Notes: generated by a model from the letters alone, not told the origin. A stretch of DNA of 64,000 nt from a bacterium (GCA_013824265.1 PNNO01000005.1:292692-356691), one strand, 5' to 3'. Positions 34,309-43,649 are shown, counted from the stretch's first letter. A program made the numbers and translations.

Positions 34309-34335
34309 ATTATATTTTCATATGATGTTATCATA
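34309..34335 (-). promoter_or_regulatory. Antitoxin promoter -10 and candidate operator
   Basis: TATAAT (minus strand, 34309-34314) lies 11 bp before the antitoxin ATG. Just upstream is a 15-bp palindrome, TATGAT-GTT-ATCATA at 34321-34335, placed where an RHH antitoxin would autoregulate. Confidence 0.5.
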
Positions 34336-34363
34336 ATATCATTGGTGTGGTTATTTGTAAAGA

Positions 34364-34391
34364 TTGTTAAAATCCGTAATTTTGATATAAT
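34364..34391 (+). promoter_or_regulatory. Promoter of the 107-residue gene
   Basis: TTGTTA, 16 bp, TATAAT, 29 bp before the ATG at 34420; divergent from the antitoxin promoter. Confidence 0.55.
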
Positions 34392-34419
34392 CCGTGACCA
34401 AACATTAACAATCGATAAA

Positions 34420-34743
34420 ATGTCACCAAGAGATCCAGATATACGAGGGGAAAGAGAAAAGCTTACTCCGGACGAACTTTTTGATTATGTAGGTGAAATG
34501 GGTAACGATATAACGACTCTCGCGATACAGCTAAAAGCGCTTTTGCAGGAAGCTCAGGAGAAGGGGATTAAAGTCGACTTGCCTCGTATAATGGAATATT
34601 TCCAGCCAAGGAACCTCTATTCGGAACATCTTGCCAATATTCAAAGGGTTTTGTGTAGCATTATTGAGGATATGTGCGAGCAGGATGGAGTAAAAATGAC
34701 TCAGGAAGAAATGAAAGCTAGACTTGAGAAAATGGGGCTTTAA
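34420..34743 (+). CDS. 107-residue helical protein of unknown function
   Basis: Start at 34420 (MSPRDPDIRGEREKLTPDEL) is set by the promoter directly upstream; the longer frame to 34123 runs antisense through the antitoxin. Soluble helical protein with LTPDELFDYVGEMGNDITTL and a C-terminal helix KMTQEEMKARLEKMG. Not recognised. It converges with the secreted HExxH gene. Confidence 0.6.
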   Translation: MSPRDPDIRGEREKLTPDELFDYVGEMGNDITTLAIQLKALLQEAQEKGIKVDLPRIMEYFQPRNLYSEHLANIQRVLCSIIEDMCEQDGVKMTQEEMKARLEKMGL

Positions 34744-34753
34744 AAGTCTTGTT

Positions 34754-36061
34754 TTAATTTATAGGGAATAAACTCTCGCAGTCCGGGTTTTTGTTATTTT
34801 CGGACAAATAAGTCTTTATGTTTGACCTTAAATTATCTGATAGCCTTGATGAATTATACCAATCTTCCGGGATATCATAATTTACTATTTTGCATATTTT
34901 TTGTGCATCTTCCATGGTTATTTGCTGCTCTGGGTATTTTATAAGTGCAAACGCAACTTTAAGGTCCAGTGCTGTTTCCGGTAGTATTTCGGGAACTCTG
35001 CTTCCGTCCCCGGAATAGTAGTATTGCTCTACTCCTTCACATTTTTCTCTTTCTTTAAGAAGACTTTTTAATTCTTCAATGGTAATATCTTTTCTTGTTC
35101 CTGAGAATATTTGATCTTTTGCTCCTGAACGAAGAGTGTTTGCGTATCCTACGAATTCAGGATTTAACACAACGAATATATCTTTGTTTGATAATTCTTC
35201 CTCGCTCAAAAGACCCATCTGATATAAATCAATATAATTAAATCCCTGATCTTCTGGTGAAACAGTATGAGATGTGAAAGTGCCATCTTTATTATCAGTC
35301 CAGGTACTATATTGATAAATACTTAAAAGATAGTCTGTTGGAGGGACTTCACGGGCCTCTAAAAAATTTACCGGGTATGAATGTAAACTTGCAACAGATC
35401 CGGCGGAAAATAATTGCGTCCAGTGTCCATTCTCAAATGCCTGCGATACCCAGTCGTCAAAACAGCTGTCGGCGTTTGGGGTATGCCATCCGTTTCCCCA
35501 ATAATGTAATATTTCATGTCTGCAGTCTGCGGAGATATTTTCATTCGTTTTGTAATCATTATATGCACATTGTTGCATATATTTAAGCTTTGATGGAATG
35601 CTAAGACACGTTTGATTGCCTAACATACTGCAAACATTACGTATGCCAATATTAGAGGGGCCTTTTAAATGAATTGTTCCATTAGACCATCCATTTAGAA
35701 TGTTATTCCCGACATCAGTCTTAAAATCCATTGTAATCAACATGTCGAAATCATTTGAATGTGAACTATAAAATTTATTAATGACTGCGTTTATATTAAG
35801 GTTTCCACCATTAAATCTCCCCGGGTCATCAGCCGCGAATTCCAATATGGCAACGTTTGCTTCTTCCAAATTCATTTTAATTTTTGTTTGTTCGTCAATC
35901 TTTGTAACAGGAATGACTTTGTTTTTTTGGATTGAAAATTGTTTAACGAATCGATTGGTCATTCCCTTCAAATAGGTTCCCTCTTGAGCAAAAACTACAA
36001 TTGCAGTAATGATAAGAATTGAAATTATTGATATGAATCTGAAAAGAAGTCTGTGTTTCAT
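34754..36061 (-). CDS. Secreted HExxH protein (putative zinc metalloprotease)
   Basis: 435 residues with a signal peptide (FISIISILIITAIVVFAQE). The zinc-site candidate is HEILH at residues 182-186, continued as YWGNGWH, so the pattern is HExxHxxGxxxH: close to the metzincin HExxHxxGxxH but one residue longer. Several Cys around it (C144, C152, C165, C180, C200) suggest disulfides. A long C-terminal part has no known domain. Secreted peptidase is inference from the motif alone. Separated from tRNA-His by about 50 bp; possible -10 TATAAT at 36084-36089. Confidence 0.6.
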   Translation of the reverse strand: MKHRLLFRFISIISILIITAIVVFAQEGTYLKGMTNRFVKQFSIQKNKVIPVTKIDEQTKIKMNLEEANVAILEFAADDPGRFNGGNLNINAVINKFYSSHSNDFDMLITMDFKTDVGNNILNGWSNGTIHLKGPSNIGIRNVCSMLGNQTCLSIPSKLKYMQQCAYNDYKTNENISADCRHEILHYWGNGWHTPNADSCFDDWVSQAFENGHWTQLFSAGSVASLHSYPVNFLEAREVPPTDYLLSIYQYSTWTDNKDGTFTSHTVSPEDQGFNYIDLYQMGLLSEEELSNKDIFVVLNPEFVGYANTLRSGAKDQIFSGTRKDITIEELKSLLKEREKCEGVEQYYYSGDGSRVPEILPETALDLKVAFALIKYPEQQITMEDAQKICKIVNYDIPEDWYNSSRLSDNLRSNIKTYLSENNKNPDCESLFPIN

Positions 36062-36114
36062 GATTTTTTATTTATATAATTATATTATAGCACAAAAAAT
36101 CAAAAATTTTTCAA

Positions 36115-36192
36115 TGGGGTGAGTGATGGGGCTCGAACCCACGACCCTCGGGACCACAACCCGATGCTCTAACCAACTGAGCTACACTCACC
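36115..36192 (-). tRNA. tRNA-His (anticodon GTG)
   Basis: Minus strand. Eight-bp acceptor including the extra G-1 (GGTGAGTG with CACTCACC), D-arm GCTCAGTTGGTTAGAGC, anticodon arm TCGGG-TTGTGGT-CCCGA with GTG, T-arm GTGGGTTCGAGCCCCAT, and encoded CCA at 36115-36117. The C73/G-1 pair is the His identity element. Confidence 0.96.
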
Positions 36193-36289
36193 ATAGTGTT
36201 TGAAAGGCGCTACTAAAACGCAAAGATCATTTTATATACAAGCCCACTTTAAGGCAAATGAAATTTCCGCCCCGAGGCTGGCAAAAAAA

Positions 36290-36322
36290 AATCACCCTCC
36301 GCTTGGGAAGGTGATTCTTTTT
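36290..36322 (-). terminator. Bidirectional terminator
   Basis: An 11-bp stem (AATCACCCTCC with GGAAGGTGATT, one G-T wobble) and a 5-nt loop. T-runs lie on both sides: TTTTT on the plus strand and an eight-base run on the minus strand. It ends the minus-strand gene at 36397-37275 before tRNA-His. Confidence 0.8.
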
Positions 36323-36396
36323 AGACTTAGGAGTACCAACGCCCTAGAAAAGCCTCGATATCCTAAACTAATATATTTCTTAAACGGTAAAACCGC

Positions 36397-37275
36397 TTAA
36401 AGTGATGCTAATGTTTTTGTTTTTATGAACGACGTTTCGTCGTAATTTAGTGTTGTAGAGTCATATATTCTTTCGAACGGTTCTGCAGTTGTATATGGGT
36501 CGTTACTGTGTTCCTGTCCTTTGAATATGTAGTATTTCATGAATAGATACTTTCTCATCAGACTTCTGTCGAATTCCGCCATTTCTCTAAATTGATCTCC
36601 GTGCAAAATATAAAAGTTGTATGTTTCCGCAAAATCTTCAAATGGATCTGTCATTGCGTACTCACTGACGAAACTTGATTCTTTAGCCCCATCCTTTAAC
36701 GTCTTGTCGTCTTTCCAACTTATTAGGTAGAATCGAAGACTTAAATCGTTATTGTAGACAGGCAGGCTTCCATCCATGAATCCACTTTTTCCATAAGATG
36801 AATTCCCAGTATAGAGTCCGGTGTCAACAATGTGGCCCATTTCGTGGACAAATACGGAGATAAGCTCTTTATCGCTTACATCCGAGCAGCGAAGTATTAT
36901 TGTGGATCCTCCGCCAAGTCCTCTGCGACCGTCAGCAAAGTATAAAGTGAGGTGTGAAAGATGTTCTCGGTGGTCTTCCGGCAATGAAACCAGAGTCTGA
37001 TACACGAGAGACTTACAATGATTCAAAGAGCTTTCGCTGCTTACGCTATCAGCTTTATAGGAAGTCCCCGGATACAAATGCAGCCCAAGGGTTCCCAAGG
37101 CTTTTGCGTAAGAATCTTCAATTGAAGCAGCGTGATTAGTATACGTATCTGCCTTTGCGCTAGCAAGATCATTTGAAAAATTGCCTTGATCTAAAGCGGA
37201 AATATTTTGCAGATTGATGGCAAAGAACAAAAAGATGCCGAAACTGAGTAGATAAAAACGTAAAGCTTTCTTCAT
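36397..37275 (-). CDS. Secreted HExxH protein with EDFAE motif (putative gluzincin)
   Basis: 292 residues with a signal peptide (FYLLSFGIFLFFAINLQNISA). Zinc-site motif HEMGH at residues 144-148 within ISVFVHEMGHIVDTG, and a downstream DPFEDFAETYNFY (E213, E217) that would supply the third ligand, as in lethal-factor-like and other gluzincins. Two Cys (C87, C130). Probably cuts an extracellular substrate. It is not closely similar to the other HExxH gene, so the pair is not a simple duplication. Strong terminator downstream. Confidence 0.68.
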   Translation of the reverse strand: MKKALRFYLLSFGIFLFFAINLQNISALDQGNFSNDLASAKADTYTNHAASIEDSYAKALGTLGLHLYPGTSYKADSVSSESSLNHCKSLVYQTLVSLPEDHREHLSHLTLYFADGRRGLGGGSTIILRCSDVSDKELISVFVHEMGHIVDTGLYTGNSSYGKSGFMDGSLPVYNNDLSLRFYLISWKDDKTLKDGAKESSFVSEYAMTDPFEDFAETYNFYILHGDQFREMAEFDRSLMRKYLFMKYYIFKGQEHSNDPYTTAEPFERIYDSTTLNYDETSFIKTKTLASL

Positions 37276-37449
37276 TCAATGTGTAAATTAATGGTTACAC
37301 TGCGAAGCTTTTGTTTTTATATTCACTCTTGCCCGTACCAGCTTATGTCAGCAAAAGGAAGTTAGTATATCAACAAAAAGGAGATATGTCAATACTAACT
37401 ATTAACTGTTAATAACGATTGTATAGTTCTTCGAATTCTCTCTCATCTG

Positions 37450-40233
37450 TTATTTTCGAGCACGTCCAGGGGTAGTTGGTGGGATAGGGTATGTCCCGAA
37501 CCCTACAGGTGTTGAAATCTTAACAATGATTTTTTTATATTCTTCTATAATTTGTTGTCCGGCTTTTGTTTTTTGTCCTGGAGTTGGTGCATCTCTAAAT
37601 TCTTTTATAATGTCTGCGAAATTGGAATCCATTGAGTTTATCTTGTTCAAATCAGCAGTATCTCCATTGCAGGCAGACACAACAGGCAAGCCCCAAACGG
37701 ATAAAATGGTAGCTCTTGTTTCCTCAGTTGGCTGATATATTTCAGCTTCCAAAGTTGCTTTTTTAATTAAACCATAAACATCTATTCCGCTATTTGGCAG
37801 AACGGCCCCGGCATCAAGTTTTCTTGCTGTTTTTATTTCATCTTCGGTGAATTCGTGTGTTGCAAGGTATCTTACCAGTCCGGTCTTTGTCATTCCGCTT
37901 TTCGCGAATTTTTTACTGTAAAAATCCAGAATCTTTTTAACTTCCGGCTCGTCACTTGTGGCTTGCGTGAGTCTTGTTTTTGCCAGGAAACTCTCGTAAG
38001 CTCCTTTGAAATCTTTATTTGAATCAAAGCCTTTGAATTCGGAAACCGTTAAAGGGTTGCGGGATTCAAGTTGCTCTTTGCTGATTTGCATCATCATATC
38101 TCCGTCCGGCCATTCTTTGTTTTTTCTCAACTCGAATTCCTCGGATCCCGGCATGGCGATGCGCAAAAACATAACATATTCCTTTGCGCTATCTTTGTTC
38201 TCTCCTATAAATGTCCCGAATACCGGTTGAACAAATTCACTTAGTCTGTTCTTATATTTGTCGAATTCTTTACTGTAAATTGGATGTGCGTCTATTGCTG
38301 TAGTCAGATTCTTGAGTGCCTGTTCGTGGGCACTTTTAATGGAGAACGTCATTGCGTCATCCATAGACTCATGAGTACCTTTATCTACAACGAATTTTGA
38401 GATTATTGCCTGATTATCAATATCGAGGTAGAAATTCTTGGCCGATTTGCTTTTGTATTGTTTGTCATGAAGCTCCGTAAAGTTCGGATTAAATCTGCCA
38501 AAATTCTTTTCGTTAATAACGCTCGACAGCGACTCGTTTGGGTGCAGGATTGATGAAGACAGCCTTTTTAAATTATCTATGTTTACATCTTTTTTAGGCT
38601 CGTTTTCTATAAGATGAGTTCTCCAATCTTTTGGTACTCCGTTTAAAGGCCACCAAGCTTCAGTTCCTTTTACCGACTTTTTGCCCCACAAACTGCTTGA
38701 TTCTATAGATTTTTCTTTGTCGGTAATAATTTTCCCTTTTTTATCAATTCTGTATCCGATTTTTTGGTCTTGTAATACGGCGGTAATAATCATCGCCCAT
38801 GTTGGCGGAATAAACTCTTTGCCGGCACTTATTGCTTCTTCTTTGGCTTTTTTAAGCTGACTCTGTAGTATTTCAATGCTCGAATCTTTCTTTTTTAGTT
38901 TTCTATCAAGTAATTTCATTGCGAGATAGATGTTGTGTGCGCTCATTTCCTGTTCTGCGACGCCACCTATGGCAATCCCGCGCAAATTATTTGGAATATG
39001 AAATTTTTGAATTCGCGCTTCCTCAATCATATACATATCCGCAAGCTCAATGAAGTCGTTATTTCCAAGCACGGCAAGTGATGTTTGCATGTTATCGGCT
39101 CCGTCTTTGTCCGTATCAAATGATTCTTTCAGGAAATCTCTTTTTCCGGATTTATCTTCTATGTATCTTTCGGCAGTATGCGTAAGGTCTGTCCCGGTTG
39201 CAAGTTTGGATGTTGTATTTATACCCATGTATCCAACTGCCAACAGTCCGGCTTTCATAAGGGTATCTCTCATTTTTTGTCCGGCTTCACTATTATTGTT
39301 TAAGAACCATGATGTACCGATTAAAATTGTTAATCCTGCGATCATTTTTTCTCTTCCGTCCATTCCGGCCCAATTATCCCTCATTGCCTGAATTTTTTCT
39401 GCTATATATTTTTCTCCGCTCTGGGCATAATCAAGTGGCCCGGAAAGGAATGTCTCTTTTTCCTTGTTGACAACGTCTTCAGTTTTGAGCTGTTTTTCTA
39501 ACCAATTTCTGTATAAATCATATTTCTCATAGCCATATTTTATATTGGTCTTTTGTTCGTCATTTAAACTGTTCGCGTTTATAATTGAAGAATTGGTGAT
39601 TTTGGTGTCTAAATCGTTGCTTTCCGCGCTAAAAATACTTTCAAGGTATTGTTTTACAACCTCGTTTCCAAGTGATGACTGCGACGATGACTGCGATGAA
39701 ACCATATCTTCACCGCTCTTTTGCATTCTTCGAAAAACATTCATAGCGGTATTTTGAAAATCAGCATCGTCGGAATATTCTTTAGGCACTATTGTGGCAT
39801 CATTCATTTTATTGGCGAAATCTTTTTCGTCTTTGGCGGAAAATAAGTTGTTAAGATTTGGAGTTGATCCCGGTTGTAGATTTTTTTTGCTACGGATGGC
39901 ATCAATTATGGCATTCAATGCCCTTAATCCACTTACGTCAGGTTCTTTTTCAGCTTCCGCAATAATCAAATTGCCCATTGCCACTTTATTGAGAGATTTT
40001 TCGACTTCGTCCATGTCTTTCACGAAATCCTTTTGTATTTTTGAAATTTCGTCCGGATTTGCCCTTAAAGGATCAATAAGCTTTCTGTATTTATAGTCGG
40101 CAAAATTGTCCGTTGTAATTTCCGGGTATATCTTTTTTCTCAATTTAGTCAGCTGTATGACCTCGGGAGTTTCATTCGGACTTGTTTTTTCCGGTTTTAT
40201 TTCCTGTTTTTTTGGTATTTCTATTTGTGCCAT
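37450..40233 (-). CDS. Large helical protein with a central membrane segment
   Basis: 927 residues, charged and mainly helical, no signal peptide. Hydrophobic segments near 295-345 (MIAGLTILIGTSWFLNN and LMKAGLLAVGYMGINT) suggest a membrane hairpin, with a long N-terminal coil region and a long C-terminal globular part after it. No domain recognised. It opens the run of large unknown proteins on the minus strand that ends at 48.5 kb, and has its own promoter. Confidence 0.65.
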   Translation of the reverse strand: MAQIEIPKKQEIKPEKTSPNETPEVIQLTKLRKKIYPEITTDNFADYKYRKLIDPLRANPDEISKIQKDFVKDMDEVEKSLNKVAMGNLIIAEAEKEPDVSGLRALNAIIDAIRSKKNLQPGSTPNLNNLFSAKDEKDFANKMNDATIVPKEYSDDADFQNTAMNVFRRMQKSGEDMVSSQSSSQSSLGNEVVKQYLESIFSAESNDLDTKITNSSIINANSLNDEQKTNIKYGYEKYDLYRNWLEKQLKTEDVVNKEKETFLSGPLDYAQSGEKYIAEKIQAMRDNWAGMDGREKMIAGLTILIGTSWFLNNNSEAGQKMRDTLMKAGLLAVGYMGINTTSKLATGTDLTHTAERYIEDKSGKRDFLKESFDTDKDGADNMQTSLAVLGNNDFIELADMYMIEEARIQKFHIPNNLRGIAIGGVAEQEMSAHNIYLAMKLLDRKLKKKDSSIEILQSQLKKAKEEAISAGKEFIPPTWAMIITAVLQDQKIGYRIDKKGKIITDKEKSIESSSLWGKKSVKGTEAWWPLNGVPKDWRTHLIENEPKKDVNIDNLKRLSSSILHPNESLSSVINEKNFGRFNPNFTELHDKQYKSKSAKNFYLDIDNQAIISKFVVDKGTHESMDDAMTFSIKSAHEQALKNLTTAIDAHPIYSKEFDKYKNRLSEFVQPVFGTFIGENKDSAKEYVMFLRIAMPGSEEFELRKNKEWPDGDMMMQISKEQLESRNPLTVSEFKGFDSNKDFKGAYESFLAKTRLTQATSDEPEVKKILDFYSKKFAKSGMTKTGLVRYLATHEFTEDEIKTARKLDAGAVLPNSGIDVYGLIKKATLEAEIYQPTEETRATILSVWGLPVVSACNGDTADLNKINSMDSNFADIIKEFRDAPTPGQKTKAGQQIIEEYKKIIVKISTPVGFGTYPIPPTTPGRARK

Positions 40234-40257
40234 ATTTTTATTTTAATTAATCTTTAT

Positions 40258-40287
40258 ATTATACCTTAAAGTAGGGGATTATTCCAA
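40258..40287 (-). promoter_or_regulatory. Promoter of the 927-residue gene
   Basis: On the minus strand TTGGAA, 18 bp, TATAAT, 25 bp before the ATG at 40233. Confidence 0.5.
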
Positions 40288-40290
40288 TAT

Positions 40291-40428
40291 TTATCCCTCT
40301 TTTGATATGTTCTCCATGGCTTTTCTTAAAATGCCGAATGCTTCTTTTTCAAGTTTTTCAGTTTCCTTTATAAGCTCTTCGCGCTTTTTAAGAAGTTCCG
40401 TGTATTTTTCCAGGTTTTTGGTTGCCAT
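40291..40428 (-). CDS. 45-residue coiled-coil protein
   Basis: ATG at 40428 (MATKNLEKYTELLKKREELI), stop at 40291-40293. Only heptad-like charged residues, ending AMENISKEG. It starts 10 bp after the 613-residue gene stops, so it is probably co-transcribed with it. Confidence 0.5.
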   Translation of the reverse strand: MATKNLEKYTELLKKREELIKETEKLEKEAFGILRKAMENISKEG

Positions 40429-40438
40429 GTGAAGGGGT

Positions 40439-42280
40439 TTATTGATACAAACTCATTATTTCCTTGTATCTGCCGGGTTTCCTAAACTCTGTAATAAGAA
40501 AATCAATCCAAGCTTGTGTATACAAATAATTGTTTCCGGTTTTATGTAAGCAATATCTCTCGTCTGTATTTTTTTTGTTTGGATCATTGGTCCATGGTCT
40601 TACCTTATAGTATTTCCAACACTTTGAGTGATGACGGCTTGCAGTAAAGTCCTTTTTGTTTTGTATAAGTCCTATTTTTATTAATTCTGATTGTAATATC
40701 TCGACTACTTGCGTTGCCATAAATCCAGAGACTTCTTTTGTTTCAGGTGAACGTTTTCCCTTTCGTTTTCTGTGAGGAGGTGGCGGAGTGATTGTTATTT
40801 TGGTACCGCCCAAGAATTCTATCTGTTGGGTTATTAATTTGATTGTTTCCTGGATTTTTATTATTTCTTTTATTGTTGTTGTGCTGACATTTGTGGAGCT
40901 TTTAATTCTGGCTTCGAGATCTCCTAATTTTTTATTTAACTGCGTTAAGTATTCCTGAATTGTTCTGTCCATTCCCTCTAGTCTTAAATCAAAATTTGAA
41001 TTATACTTGTTAATTATTTTTGTGAAGTTAGCAATATCAATCTTTATTTGTTCTATATCCGGTACCTTTATGTCGTTTACCTTTTTTTGGAGCCTTATTA
41101 ATTCGGCCATAAGACTTCCAACTGTTGTTTTTGTTTCTCCGAATTCCATTACCGACTTGTCAAATCTTTCCTTAAGTACGTCAAATTCTATCGGATCGAC
41201 GGTGTCCTGACTTTCAAGGACTTTAAGTCTGTCTCTGATTTCTTTCAGTTCTTCCGGTTTTATTTTTTCGCCGTTCGCAAAAGCATTTATTTTATCTGTC
41301 AGATCATCTATCTCCTTCTGTAATTCGGCATCCGTTTTTTTAAGGTTTTTGACATCGTTTTTTATAGTCTCAAGCTTTGTAGTGTCGAACTCGGGTCTGT
41401 TCCTAAGTTCTGCAATGTCGTGGTCGAGCCTTATGTTGTCCTTCTCAACAATATCCACTCTGCCTGTCGTTTCTGCGATGTCGTGGTCGAGCCTTTTTTG
41501 GTCATTTTCAAGGGTATCAATTGAGGTCTTTATAGGGTCAAGCGCTTTAGTGTCGAACTCGGGTCTGTTCTTAAGTTCCGCGATGTCGTGGTCGAGCCTT
41601 TTTTGGTCCTTCTCAACAATATCCACTCTGCCCGTCGTTCCTGCAATGTCGTGATCAAGTCTTTTTTGGTCATTTTCAAGGGTATCCACTCTGCCTGTTG
41701 TTCCTGCAATGTCGTTATCAAGTCTTTTTTGGTCATTTTCAAGGGTATCCACTCTGCCCGTCGTTCCTGCAATGTCGTGGTCGAGCCTTTTTTGGTCTTT
41801 CTCAAGGGTATCAATTGAGGTCTTTATAGGGTCAAGCGCTTTAGGGTCGAATCCGGGGCTGTTTCTAAGTTCTTCAATGTCAGCCTCAAGCTTGGTAGGG
41901 TCGAATCCGGGTTTGTTTTCAAGAGTGGTTACCTTTCCTTCCAAGTCAAAAATATGTTTTCCAAGTCTAACGTTGTCTTTCTCAAGAACGTCAATTCTAC
42001 CTATAAGCTCTTTAGTGGCTTTTTCTACAGCTTCTTTTACAGCCTTTTCAACCAATGCGTTTATATCCTCCTCTTTCATGGTTTCTGCTACTCTTTGCTT
42101 TATATAATCTCTTACAGTTCCGCGTTGAACGAGAAGATCGACGTTGTATTTATCGTCTTTTGGATTATCTGGAGCGCTGCCTGGTGTACTGGCATTTTTA
42201 TTCGGAGTATTTTGCCAAATTATTTTTGAGTAAACCGCAAGGTTTGTCTTAAAATAATTGTATTTGTGTGTGTTTTTCAT
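40439..42280 (-). CDS. Tandem-repeat coiled-coil protein
   Basis: 613 residues. The N-terminus carries NYFKTNL...WQNTP (residues 8-26), like that of the 769-residue protein at 7.6 kb. Residues about 90-310 form a coiled coil made of 21-residue repeats with the core TLENDQKRLDHDIAGTTGRV, some separated by ELRNRPEFDTKALDPIK blocks. More coil follows to about 480, then a basic linker (PHRKRKGKRSPETKE) and a C-terminal domain (about 515-613) with WKYYKVRPWTNDPNKKN and a Tyr-rich end. The layout recalls phage tail fibres and trimeric stalks, with a head at the C-terminus; no signal peptide is seen. Confidence 0.7.
   Translation of the reverse strand: MKNTHKYNYFKTNLAVYSKIIWQNTPNKNASTPGSAPDNPKDDKYNVDLLVQRGTVRDYIKQRVAETMKEEDINALVEKAVKEAVEKATKELIGRIDVLEKDNVRLGKHIFDLEGKVTTLENKPGFDPTKLEADIEELRNSPGFDPKALDPIKTSIDTLEKDQKRLDHDIAGTTGRVDTLENDQKRLDNDIAGTTGRVDTLENDQKRLDHDIAGTTGRVDIVEKDQKRLDHDIAELKNRPEFDTKALDPIKTSIDTLENDQKRLDHDIAETTGRVDIVEKDNIRLDHDIAELRNRPEFDTTKLETIKNDVKNLKKTDAELQKEIDDLTDKINAFANGEKIKPEELKEIRDRLKVLESQDTVDPIEFDVLKERFDKSVMEFGETKTTVGSLMAELIRLQKKVNDIKVPDIEQIKIDIANFTKIINKYNSNFDLRLEGMDRTIQEYLTQLNKKLGDLEARIKSSTNVSTTTIKEIIKIQETIKLITQQIEFLGGTKITITPPPPHRKRKGKRSPETKEVSGFMATQVVEILQSELIKIGLIQNKKDFTASRHHSKCWKYYKVRPWTNDPNKKNTDERYCLHKTGNNYLYTQAWIDFLITEFRKPGRYKEIMSLYQ
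41350..41830 (-). repeat. Intragenic tandem repeats (about 63-bp unit)
   Basis: The repeats encode the 21-residue unit TLENDQKRLDHDIAGTTGRV(D) and variants IVEKDQKRLDHDIAE. At least four full copies with near-identical DNA plus longer hybrid units lie in frame in the 613-residue gene. Near-identity suggests recent expansion, so copy number may vary among strains. Confidence 0.7.
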
Positions 42281-42301
42281 TTTTGTTTTTATTTAAAGGT
42301 T

Positions 42302-43285
42302 TTATGTGGTTGATCCTTGTTTCTTCTTTTTCTCTTCCTCTTCCTCTTCCTCTTGCTTCTTTCTCTCTTCCTCGTATGTAAAGTCTAGCGTTGAGGACTG
42401 TCCGAATCTGTTTAGAAGAGGGATGCTTTTTATGCCAACAAGTCTTTCGAAAAGAAAAATCGGTTTTTTGGATTTGTATTCGATTAATTTCGTTTTTAAT
42501 TTGTCGAGCTGAATGTCTATTGTTTCAATTTTACCCTGAATTTCCAATTTTTTTGCGAATTGATCAGGTGTATCGCCGGTATACATTGTTGACTGCGTTA
42601 TTAAAACCTGACGTTCTCTAAAAAATTTGGCTATTTTTATTCCGAATTTTTCATTTATTATAAAAGATTCTTCCTGTAAGGCTTTTTTTACGGCGTTCAT
42701 TGTTTTTGCGGCAAGAATCTTTTTTGGAGTTGTTTCTGCGGCAAGTACTTTTGCCCTTTCCTGCATGTTTTCATATATCTCTCTTTGTTGTGCGGTTATT
42801 GTATTTCTTATTTTACTTTCTTCATCTGTTCCTTCTTTTTCGACAAGTTTATGTTCAAGATCGGATAAATTGTTTTTCATTATGAATATTTCCGCGTTTA
42901 ATTCTTTGATTTTGTCGTAATTTTCATAAATTTCTCTTAATGTGGCCTCTAACTTTTTTTCATCTCCGAGCTTGCGTTTTCCCTTTAATACTTCTTCCAC
43001 TTCTTTATAGAACTGTACTTGGTCGAACCACACGGCTCCTTCGGGTTGTTCTCCGGCATCTTTTCTGACTTTTTTGTCAATTTCGGCTCTAAAGTCGGCA
43101 AGTCTTTTTCCGCTTTTTGAGGCTTCTTCGAGAAATTTTGGCAATTCATCAATAAATCGCTGTTGTTCTGCGCATCCCGGCATGTCTCTGTAGTTTTCCA
43201 TTGCAGGAATATCAGGGTCCCATCTGCGCATTGCGGCTCCTTTTTCCACATTATCATCCCAATTGTCTGGCTTTTTTTGATTCAT
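42302..43285 (-). CDS. Soluble coiled-coil protein
   Basis: 327 residues from the Met at 43285 (MNQKKPDNWDDNVEKGAAM), which follows the upstream stop by one base; a longer frame overlaps that gene. Segments: KGAAMRRWDPDIPAMENYRD, long heptads (about 110-210), and an acidic, Lys-rich end (EEERKKQEEEEEEEKKKKQ). No domain recognised. Likely co-transcribed with the 120-residue gene before it. Confidence 0.65.
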   Translation of the reverse strand: MNQKKPDNWDDNVEKGAAMRRWDPDIPAMENYRDMPGCAEQQRFIDELPKFLEEASKSGKRLADFRAEIDKKVRKDAGEQPEGAVWFDQVQFYKEVEEVLKGKRKLGDEKKLEATLREIYENYDKIKELNAEIFIMKNNLSDLEHKLVEKEGTDEESKIRNTITAQQREIYENMQERAKVLAAETTPKKILAAKTMNAVKKALQEESFIINEKFGIKIAKFFRERQVLITQSTMYTGDTPDQFAKKLEIQGKIETIDIQLDKLKTKLIEYKSKKPIFLFERLVGIKSIPLLNRFGQSSTLDFTYEEERKKQEEEEEEEKKKKQGSTT

Positions 43286-43286
43286 T

Positions 43287-43649
43287 TTATTTTTTTGATT
43301 TTGATTTTTCCAAGGCTTCATCCAGGCGATTTACATCGTAAATAAGCTCCTGGGCAAGGTCGTTAACATTTTTTATCATTATTTCATGAAGCAAAGGGAT
43401 TTCGTCTATAAGAGCAAAAATTGCTTCATAATCACTAAATTCCGGATGTGTGGCTTTTATTATGTCGAATTTTACAAGATTTTCTTCGGTCATGGCGTTA
43501 ACAACGGAGGCTATAATTCTTCTGCCAAGAGTTGTAAGTATTTCTTTCTCTATTTTTGCCTTAACGTCCGGATTTGAATCTTTTAGCTTCATTTGTTCTA
43601 CAACGTAGTCTACGAATGCTTTTGCGCTGTAATTTTCGAAAGTGAACAT
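43287..43649 (-). CDS. Small helical protein of unknown function
   Basis: 120 residues, soluble and helical: MFTFENYSAKAFVDYVVEQ, then LTTLGRRIIASVVNAMTEEN and LIDEIPLLHEIMIKNVNDLA. A short hydrophobic helical protein of this style occurs often in CPR genomes, but I cannot name a family with confidence. 28 bp after the 985-residue gene. Confidence 0.6.
   Translation of the reverse strand: MFTFENYSAKAFVDYVVEQMKLKDSNPDVKAKIEKEILTTLGRRIIASVVNAMTEENLVKFDIIKATHPEFSDYEAIFALIDEIPLLHEIMIKNVNDLAQELIYDVNRLDEALEKSKSKK

Noticed and set aside
41350..41830. CRISPR-like regular repeats
   Set aside because: The repeats are in frame within a coding region, have no unique spacers of constant length, and no cas gene is nearby.
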